Positions 58,083 to 64,000 of a stretch of DNA of 64,000 nucleotides are shown here, piece after piece. A program made the translations under genes and the position numbers. The notes under the pieces are model-generated. The model saw only the letters and a list, made by a program, of their open reading frames with translations. It was not told the origin of the DNA and searched no databases. The DNA is from Bifidobacterium saguini DSM 23967 (lineage in GTDB: Bacteria; Actinomycetota; Actinomycetes; Actinomycetales; Bifidobacteriaceae), in assembly GCF_000741715.1 (NCBI RefSeq), contig NZ_JGZN01000016.1:1-64000 (forward strand), written 5' to 3'. Within the stretch, counting starts at the first letter, position 1; each line of letters starts with the position of its first letter.

Positions 58083-59951
58083 ATGAGTCCGAAACGTTTG
58101 GAAGATATGTATGATGCGGTGATCATCGGTGCTGGAGCAGCCGGCCTGTCCGCGGCATTAGGGTTGCTGCGCTCCCCCGAAATCACTGATTTGCAGGAGC
58201 AAGGCGTAGAGCCAAAAATCCTTGTGGTATCCAAATTGCAGCCGTTGCGCTCGCACACCGGATCTGCGGAAGGTGGCATTGCGGCCAGCCTCGGCAATAT
58301 TGAATCCGATGATTGGCATTGGCATTATTACGACACGATTAAGGGTGGCGATTGGCTGGTCGATCAGGATGCGGCCAAGCTGCTTGCCGAGTACGCGCCG
58401 GAAACCGTTATCAATTTGGAACGTCAGGGTGTGGCCTTCTCTCGTACTGAGGACGGTCATATCGCGCAGCGCCGTTTTGGCGGTCATACGCGTGATTTCG
58501 GTGGTGAGCCGGTTAAGCGTGCCGCCTATGCGGCCGACCGCATTGGCCATCAGATTCTGCATACCCTGTGGCAGCAGTGTGTGGCGCAAGGTGTCGAGTT
58601 CGCTGAAGAATGGTATGTGACCGATCTGGTGCTCAGTGAGGAAGGAACCAAGGCGGCCGGCATTGTGGCGTTTGACACGCATTCCGGCAAGATCCAGGCT
58701 ATTCATGCGCGCAATGTGCTGATTGCCACAGGTGGCGCTGGTCGACTGTTCCACACCACTTCCAATTCTTGGGATTTGACTGGCGATGGTATGGCGCTGG
58801 CCCTCACCGCTGGTTTGCAGCTTGAAGACATCGAGTTTGTGCAGTTCCACCCCACTGGCCTTGCTCACACGGGTATTCTGCTCTCTGAAGCAGCCCGAGC
58901 CGAGGGCGGCATTCTGAGGAATGCAGACGGCGAAGCGTTTATGGAACGCTATGCGCCTGAACATAAGGATTTGGCGGCTCGCGATGTGGTGTCTCGTTCC
59001 ATCATGGCGGAAATCGATGCCGGTCGCGGTGTGGCTGATCCGAAGGATCCGAATGGTCCGAAGGATTGCGTCTGGCTGGATATGACGGGCATCGACCCGG
59101 AACGTATGAAGCAGGTTCTTCCTCAGGTGGTGGAGACCATCGAGCAATACGCGAATCTTGACCCCACCAAGGATTTGGTGCCGATCAAGCCAACCGCGCA
59201 TTACACCATGGGTGGCTTGCCCATCACGACGGATGGTGAAGTGTACCGTTGGGATGGCGAACACCGTTCTGTGGTCGATGGCCTGTTTGCAGCCGGTGAA
59301 TGTTCGTGTGTTTCCGTGCATGGTGCCAACCGATTGGGCGGCAATTCCCTGCTTGACGCGTGTCTTTTTGGTACTCGTGCCGGCCGCGCATTGGCTGACC
59401 ATATTGCGCACAACCCGGTCGACTCCCCCATGTCGGATGATTCTCTTGATGATGATCTGATTGCCGCAGTTGATCAGGCGGCGCATGCACGCACTGACGA
59501 GCTCAATACCCTGCTGCAAGGCTCTGATGATGCGGCATCATCGGCTGCCGAAGACGATGTGAATGCCTACGCATTGATGTCTCAGCTTGGCTCGGTTATG
59601 GAGCGCGCTCTGGCGGTGCGTTGCAGTGCTGAAACCATTGCAACGGCGCGCGAACAGTTGGAGGAAACCATTACACCTGCGGCTGAATCGCTGGTCGCTC
59701 ATGACAAAACGGCTGCCTTCAACCAGGAGGTCACGGCCATTTGGGAAACCCGTCATCTCATCGAATTGGCGGAAGCCGTGTTGACCGCTTCCGATGCACG
59801 TCAAGAATCTCGCGGTTCGATGCGCAGGCTTGATTTCCCTGAACGTGATGATGAGCATTTCCTGGCTCATTCGATGGTGGACCGTTCCAACGCGGTTACG
59901 TTCAAGCCGGTAGTGATTACTGACTACCCGCCAAAGAAGCGCGAATACTGA
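58083..59951 (+). CDS. sdhA: Succinate dehydrogenase/fumarate reductase flavoprotein subunit
   Basis: 622 aa from the ATG at 58083 ([20 protein letters not shown]). FAD-binding [12 protein letters not shown], flavin-linkage region [17 protein letters not shown], substrate-site residues in [17 protein letters not shown] and [18 protein letters not shown], and [23 protein letters not shown] (two parts). It is followed by the iron-sulfur subunit, but no membrane-anchor gene is near. It may reduce fumarate or act as a soluble dehydrogenase; L-aspartate oxidase is less likely given the partner. Confidence 0.9.
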   Translation: MSPKRLEDMYDAVIIGAGAAGLSAALGLLRSPEITDLQEQGVEPKILVVSKLQPLRSHTGSAEGGIAASLGNIESDDWHWHYYDTIKGGDWLVDQDAAKLLAEYAPETVINLERQGVAFSRTEDGHIAQRRFGGHTRDFGGEPVKRAAYAADRIGHQILHTLWQQCVAQGVEFAEEWYVTDLVLSEEGTKAAGIVAFDTHSGKIQAIHARNVLIATGGAGRLFHTTSNSWDLTGDGMALALTAGLQLEDIEFVQFHPTGLAHTGILLSEAARAEGGILRNADGEAFMERYAPEHKDLAARDVVSRSIMAEIDAGRGVADPKDPNGPKDCVWLDMTGIDPERMKQVLPQVVETIEQYANLDPTKDLVPIKPTAHYTMGGLPITTDGEVYRWDGEHRSVVDGLFAAGECSCVSVHGANRLGGNSLLDACLFGTRAGRALADHIAHNPVDSPMSDDSLDDDLIAAVDQAAHARTDELNTLLQGSDDAASSAAEDDVNAYALMSQLGSVMERALAVRCSAETIATAREQLEETITPAAESLVAHDKTAAFNQEVTAIWETRHLIELAEAVLTASDARQESRGSMRRLDFPERDDEHFLAHSMVDRSNAVTFKPVVITDYPPKKREY

Positions 59952-60025
59952 GCCGCCTAGGGCTTGTGGCACAATAGGTTGGCTGATTAGTCAGATAATG
60001 ACGCACTGTTTCATGGAGGACAAGC

Positions 60026-60964
60026 ATGGTTGAGGCGAACAACACAACGGTTACCTTGCAGGTGCATCGTTTTACGCCGCGTCCCGAGCGCGCGGAACGT
60101 GCGCGCGGAGGCAGCCCGTTCGCCCGTAAGAGTTCCCCGTTCGGCGGCGGCTCAGATAATGCTGCACGCCGCCGCCCGCGCGGCAAGCAATGGGTGCAGG
60201 AATATACGATTCCTGCCCGCCCGGAAGATACGGTTCTCGACTGTCTGCTGACCATTAAGCGAACGGTTGACCCCACGCTTGCTTTCCGCTATTCCTGCGG
60301 TCATGGCATGTGCGGTTCGGATGCAGTGGCCATTAACGGCACTCCTACCCTATTGTGTACGGCTTCCATTCGCGATTGGGCCAAGCAGCCCGGTGCAATA
60401 GCTCAGGTGGATGACGAAGGTTTCCGCCATATCGGCACTGACGAGGATGCCGATACTGGCGAGGAAGCTTCATCGGCGGATGCCAATTCGCTGGGCGTTA
60501 TCGAACTCGCTCCTCTGCCTGGATTCCCGCCACAGCGCGATCTTATCGCCGATATCGACCCGATGCTCAATCAGATTCGCAAACTCACCCCGTATCTTCA
60601 AGCCGATGGCGTACTGGCCACCACTGCTGAAGGTAAGGTGAACGCATTCGAATATCTGCAGCATCCGGAGCAACTGGCCAAGTACGAGACGCTCAGCAAC
60701 TGCATCGCTTGTGGCGTATGCGAAGGCTCCTGCCCGGTGTTTGCCGGTGGCGACGCATTTATTGGCCCTGCTGCACTGATTTGGTCGTCTCGATTCATCA
60801 ATGATTCGCGTGATACCAAGGCTATGGAACGTATGGATGCCATCGATACTGCCGATGGTGTTGCAGCATGCCAGTCCGTACGCGCCTGCTCTCGACACTG
60901 CCCGCGCGGCATTGATGTCGGCGAGGAAATGTGGCAGATCGTGGCTAAGGTTCGAGAACGGTAA
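60026..60964 (+). CDS. sdhB: Succinate dehydrogenase/fumarate reductase iron-sulfur subunit
   Basis: 312 aa (GGAGGACAAGC upstream of the ATG). The 2Fe-2S ligands lie in YSCGHGMCGSDAVAINGTPT then LLC; the C-terminal clusters in CIACGVCEGSCPVF and CQSVRACSRHCPRGIDV. Two insertions are unusual: a basic Arg/Gly/Ser-rich segment at residues about 20-58 (PERAERARGGSPFARKSSPF) and an acidic one at about 135-165. Partner of the flavoprotein 74 bases upstream. Confidence 0.92.
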   Translation: MVEANNTTVTLQVHRFTPRPERAERARGGSPFARKSSPFGGGSDNAARRRPRGKQWVQEYTIPARPEDTVLDCLLTIKRTVDPTLAFRYSCGHGMCGSDAVAINGTPTLLCTASIRDWAKQPGAIAQVDDEGFRHIGTDEDADTGEEASSADANSLGVIELAPLPGFPPQRDLIADIDPMLNQIRKLTPYLQADGVLATTAEGKVNAFEYLQHPEQLAKYETLSNCIACGVCEGSCPVFAGGDAFIGPAALIWSSRFINDSRDTKAMERMDAIDTADGVAACQSVRACSRHCPRGIDVGEEMWQIVAKVRER

Positions 60965-61023
60965 ACTGCACATCAGGAATGCAGTAATGCTCACAGTACG
61001 AGCACGACTATAGAGGAACGATT

Positions 61024-61689
61024 ATGGATAAAGCGCAGTATACGAATCTCGCCAAAGCATGGGAATATACGGAAGAGCATGCCCGTGAACGTGAGCTGCC
61101 ATCAATTGCCGCAGTACGTGAACGTGCTGAGCAGTCCAGCCAACCGCAGGGATCGGCAGCACAAGCTCAACTGTTGGCTATGCTCGTGCATATTACTGGT
61201 GCTTCGTCGGTGATTGCCGTGGGTACGGGTTCTCTTGTTGAAACCGTGCAACTGGCTCATGCTTTGAACGGCAACGGGCAACTTACTGCCGTTGATTCCA
61301 CCGCGCAAGGTATTGCCATGATTCGCAAGGTGTTCGCCGAATTGCAGGACACTACTGATATTTCACTGCGTGCGGTGAATGCGCCGGCAAGTGTGTTCCT
61401 ACCAAGGTTGAATGCCAATGATTACGACATGATTGTTGTGGCCGGTGATGCCGCCAACTATGCCGCCACATTCGCACAGGCATCTCGACTACTGCGCGCG
61501 CATGGCATTATCGCTTTTACCGACGTGTTGGCGTTGAGCTCTGATAATGGTGGTGTGCTGGACGCCGCTGATCGCAGCGCTAAGGCGACTGCTATGCGCG
61601 AGCTCATTGCCACGGTGGAAGAGAATGACGCATTCGAATCCACGCTGACTCCTGATGGCACGGGTCTGCTGCTTGCAGTCAAGAAGTGA
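61024..61689 (+). CDS. SAM-dependent O-methyltransferase
   Basis: 221 aa (GAGGAACG upstream). SAM-binding GASSVIAVGTGSLVETVQLA (motif I variant, VGTGSL), GQLTAVDSTAQGIAMIRKVF with the acidic ribose ligand, YDMIVVAGDAANY and IIAFTDVLAL. Fits the caffeoyl-CoA-type O-methyltransferase family, though the metal-binding DxDxxNY is replaced by GDAANY. Substrate unknown. Confidence 0.82.
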   Translation: MDKAQYTNLAKAWEYTEEHARERELPSIAAVRERAEQSSQPQGSAAQAQLLAMLVHITGASSVIAVGTGSLVETVQLAHALNGNGQLTAVDSTAQGIAMIRKVFAELQDTTDISLRAVNAPASVFLPRLNANDYDMIVVAGDAANYAATFAQASRLLRAHGIIAFTDVLALSSDNGGVLDAADRSAKATAMRELIATVEENDAFESTLTPDGTGLLLAVKK

Positions 61690-61718
61690 ATTCGGTTCCT
61701 GCATAATCTACGCAGATT

Positions 61719-61762
61719 TTTTGCCCTAGAGTTCTCTTTGTCAAGAGAGCTCTAGGGCAAAA
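61719..61762. terminator. Strong bidirectional terminator
   Basis: TTTTGCCCTAGAG (61719-61731) pairs with CTCTAGGGCAAAA (61750-61762), continued by TCTCTT/AAGAGA after a single T/G mismatch, loop TGTC. It serves the two convergent genes. Confidence 0.93.
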
Positions 61763-61767
61763 TCGTA

Positions 61768-62538
61768 TCAGTGAATCGCGCTTGTGGCGATTGCCACAGC
61801 CTCATCTGGATCATCGGTGATAGTCACCAGATGCGGGTCGATTGAGGAAATCATGCCGTGTTCTTTCACTGACCCTTCCAGCCAGTCGAAAAGCCCTTGC
61901 CAGTAGGACTTATCGAACAAGACGACGGGCATATCCGCCACTTTATGGGTCTGCACCAGTGTCAGAACTTCGAACATTTCATCAAGCGTGCCGAATCCTC
62001 CGGGGCAGATGATCACTCCGGAGGAATACTTCACGAACATGAGCTTTCGCACGAAGAAGTAGCGGAAACTCATACCAAGATTCACGTAATCGTTGATCCC
62101 CTGCTCATGAGGCAGTTCGATGCCGAGGCCTACGGATTTTCCTCCAGCGAGGAATGCTCCCTTATTCGCGGCTTCCATGACGCCAGGGCCGCCGCCAGTG
62201 ATGACAGCGATGTTTTTGCGTGCAATCGCTTCCCCCATCCGCACAGCGGCCTCATATTCGGCTGTCTGAGGTTTGATGCGTGCCGAGCCGAACACCGCAA
62301 CCGCTGGACCGAGTTCAGCAAGCGCCCCAAAGCCGTCCACGAATTCGGATTGAATGCGCAGCACACGCCATGGGTCCATGTGCAGCCAGTCAGTGTCCGC
62401 TTCGGCTTTCAGCAGATTCGCTGTGGTGTTATCCGAAGGAATCATCTGTCCACGGAGAATCACCGGTCCACGATGGTATGTGTTTCCTTGCGGAGAGAAT
62501 TCATCATCTGCTGATGGCGATTGCTGATTCTGCATCAT
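61768..62538 (-). CDS. LOG-family protein (putative nucleotide 5'-monophosphate phosphoribohydrolase)
   Basis: 256 aa. AVFGSARI, AVITGGGPGVMEAANKGAF and the family signature ICPGGFGTLDEMFEVLTLVQ (PGGxGTxxE) are all present. Enzymes of this family release the base from nucleoside 5'-monophosphates; some act on cytokinin-type substrates. AGGAAG seven bases before the ATG lies inside the end of nhaA, from which it is separated by 2 bases. Confidence 0.9.
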   Translation of the reverse strand: MMQNQQSPSADDEFSPQGNTYHRGPVILRGQMIPSDNTTANLLKAEADTDWLHMDPWRVLRIQSEFVDGFGALAELGPAVAVFGSARIKPQTAEYEAAVRMGEAIARKNIAVITGGGPGVMEAANKGAFLAGGKSVGLGIELPHEQGINDYVNLGMSFRYFFVRKLMFVKYSSGVIICPGGFGTLDEMFEVLTLVQTHKVADMPVVLFDKSYWQGLFDWLEGSVKEHGMISSIDPHLVTITDDPDEAVAIATSAIH

Positions 62539-62540
62539 TA

Positions 62541-63821
62541 TTAGTCTTCCTGCGAGGCCATCGCTTGTTCGTATTGTTTGGATTGACGGCTTAATAATAT
62601 GCCGGAAACCAGTGCGGAGACCAGCGATCCCACCAGCACGCCGAATCGTGCCTCAGCGGACAGTTCCGCATTGCTGTACGCCAAGGATGCGATGAGGAAG
62701 GATACGGTGAATCCGATACCGCAAGCGCATGCCGTGGGAATCATGTCCCTGACGCGCAAGCCTTTAGCCATTTTCAGGCCACCGACATGAGTGACAAGCC
62801 AAGCCGTAGTAATAATGCCCAAAGGTTTGCCTACGGCGAGCGCCACCACCAGTGCAATCACCAGTGGGGAAAGCATCAATGCCGGGCTTAACTCCTCGAA
62901 ATGCACGCCGGTGGCGAACAGTGCGAAAATCGGCAACGCCAGTAATGCGGAGAATGGCTGCAGTTTGGTCGCATAGCGTTCTGCTCGTGGCGTGGTCTCA
63001 CCATACATTTCGCGCGACGGTGTGGACAGTCCCACCACTACGCCAGCCAGTGTGGGATGCACACCAGCTTCAAACATCATGATCCATGCCAAAATACCGA
63101 CCAATCCCACGGCAATCCACGGCACTCGCCGCATGCGAACCAGGAAGGACCATACCACTGCGCATACAGCGATACCGATGAACCAGTACCACGCGTTCAC
63201 CGAGGAGAAGAACACTGCGATCAGAATAATCGCCAGCAAATCATCCACGGTAGCGAGCGTCATCAAAAACGCGCGAATCGATCCCGGCAATGCCTTGGCA
63301 AACAAGGCGAGCACGGCCAGGGAGAACGCGATATCGGTGGCGGTTGGAACCGCCCAGCCATGCGCCATCTCACCAAAGGGGATGCTGCTTCCTGTTGTGG
63401 TGAGAATCAGGCTACCGACTTGGCCTGGCCCGTATTGGGAGAACACGGCGATAGTCGCAATAAATAGCAGCGGCGGAGCCAGCATGCCACCCACGGCGCA
63501 CAGCATGGGTACAGCCGCCGCCTTGGGATTGGACAGTGAGCCGGTGGTAAGTTCCTGCTTTAATTCAAGGCCAACGGTCAGGAAGAAAATGGTCAGCAAA
63601 CCATCTTGAGCCCAATGGCCGATAGGCAAATCAATATTGGTATGCGGTATGCCGATATGCGTTTCCGCAATGGTTTCAAACAGATGATATGTCCATGGAA
63701 GATTGGCGCATACCAAGCCGATTAATGCAAATCCGAGCATAATGAGGCCAGAGATGCGATCGGATGCGGCAATCCGCTTGATTACGCTCCACACGCTCCG
63801 CTTGGTATCTGTTCCAACCAT
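62541..63821 (-). CDS. nhaA: Na+/H+ antiporter NhaA
   Basis: 426 aa (ATG at 63821; the ATG at 63824 lies too close to the GAGGAG). About twelve membrane segments. Typical blocks: FFLTVGLELKQELTTGSL, VPTATDIAFSLAVLAL with the TDIAF unwound-helix motif, FLMTLATVDDLLAIILIAVF with the paired Asp of ion binding, and GVVVGLSTPSR. It exchanges sodium for protons across the membrane for pH and salt control. Overlap-close to the LOG gene. Confidence 0.94.
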   Translation of the reverse strand: MVGTDTKRSVWSVIKRIAASDRISGLIMLGFALIGLVCANLPWTYHLFETIAETHIGIPHTNIDLPIGHWAQDGLLTIFFLTVGLELKQELTTGSLSNPKAAAVPMLCAVGGMLAPPLLFIATIAVFSQYGPGQVGSLILTTTGSSIPFGEMAHGWAVPTATDIAFSLAVLALFAKALPGSIRAFLMTLATVDDLLAIILIAVFFSSVNAWYWFIGIAVCAVVWSFLVRMRRVPWIAVGLVGILAWIMMFEAGVHPTLAGVVVGLSTPSREMYGETTPRAERYATKLQPFSALLALPIFALFATGVHFEELSPALMLSPLVIALVVALAVGKPLGIITTAWLVTHVGGLKMAKGLRVRDMIPTACACGIGFTVSFLIASLAYSNAELSAEARFGVLVGSLVSALVSGILLSRQSKQYEQAMASQED

Positions 63822-63839
63822 CATTACTCCTCGTCTACA

Positions 63840-63859
63840 GGCCGCACCATCATGCGGCC
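63840..63859 (-). promoter_or_regulatory. Hairpin in the nhaA leader
   Basis: GGCCGCA (63840-63846) pairs with TGCGGCC (63853-63859), loop CCATCA. It ends about 10 bases from the ribosome binding site of nhaA, so it could influence translation or stabilise the mRNA 5' end. Confidence 0.45.
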
Positions 63860-63884
63860 AAACCGACTATCCATATTACGGTAA

Positions 63885-63911
63885 AGCCCGGGAACAGTTC
63901 CGCCCCGGGCT
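63885..63911 (-). terminator. Terminator of the gene at the right edge
   Basis: AGCCCGGG (63885-63892) pairs with CCCGGGCT (63904-63911), with TTTAC following on the minus strand. It lies 26 bases past the stop of the partial gene. Confidence 0.65.
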
Positions 63912-63936
63912 GAGTAGTGATGTGTCGAATACTGCG

Positions 63937-64000
63937 TTAGTGGCGATCAGCTAATGCTTGTTCGATATTGTTCAGTACGCGTTCCAGCAATGCTGTTGGG
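63937..64000 (-). CDS. Unidentified protein, C-terminal end only
   Basis: On the minus strand the frame reads PTALLERVLNNIEQALADRH and then TAA at 63939-63937. A terminator follows. The helical tail is too short to name a family. Confidence 0.6.
   Translation of the reverse strand, partial: PTALLERVLNNIEQALADRH

Noticed and set aside
58158-59519. Minus-strand open frame of 453 codons
   Set aside because: It is the complement of sdhA, which is a full-length conserved protein.
60026-60964. Frameshift or wrong start in sdhB because of the odd N-terminal insert
   Set aside because: The ribosome binding site and the frame into the 2Fe-2S motif are both good, so the insert seems real.

Overview
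The window looks like a chromosome segment of a Bifidobacterium. This is an inference from its high GC, the gene families, and the presence of succinate dehydrogenase flavoprotein and iron-sulfur genes with no membrane-anchor gene beside them; the species cannot be fixed from the sequence alone. About the first half (1 to roughly 32.4 kb) is the right-hand part of a temperate siphovirus prophage whose left end lies outside the window. The second half (32.4-64 kb) is host chromosome. No tRNA, rRNA or CRISPR array was seen.

Prophage, read right to left as transcribed. A tyrosine integrase (30942-32219) lies next to the host gene ychF, with repeated short motifs between them. A small rightward set (a membrane peptide, a second small membrane protein, an excisionase-like HTH protein) and a leftward two-TM membrane protein sit between two terminators that share a 15-base arm. 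A compact switch at 28.36-28.50 kb has two divergent sigma-70-type promoters, several related operators and a repressor that appears to be translated from a leaderless mRNA. The early operon runs leftward from 28.36 to 19.33 kb with many ATGA or TGATG overlaps: SSB, a frameshifted RusA-like resolvase, a ParB-like protein, a replication initiator with an iteron/AT-rich origin inside its gene, a DEDDh exonuclease and several small proteins. The late operon follows: HNH endonuclease, terminase small and large subunits, portal (TTG start), protease, HK97-type capsid, head-tail connectors, major tail protein, a G/GT chaperone pair with an in-frame GGGAAAA slippery site, tape measure, Dit, a tail-associated protein and a series of fibre or baseplate proteins. 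The lysis genes are not visible and would lie beyond the left edge.

Host region. ychF, proC and a prolyl aminopeptidase run leftward. Next come a tandem double histidine kinase with its LuxR-type regulator, and opposite it an FtsX-type permease with its ATPase. metY (O-acetylhomoserine sulfhydrylase) and a pyridoxine-family kinase gene are divergent.

From 45.9 to 54.2 kb lies the most unusual host locus. It holds a MacAB-like exporter (adaptor, ATPase, permease) in line with two lipoproteins, a third divergent lipoprotein, and a fourth, membrane-anchored member of the same family translationally coupled to a response regulator/histidine kinase pair. The four proteins are paralogous. I propose an envelope-sensing and export system. 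The remainder is yraN-comM-dprA behind a cluster of DnaA boxes, sdhA-sdhB, an O-methyltransferase, a LOG-family protein, nhaA, and the end of one more gene at the right edge.
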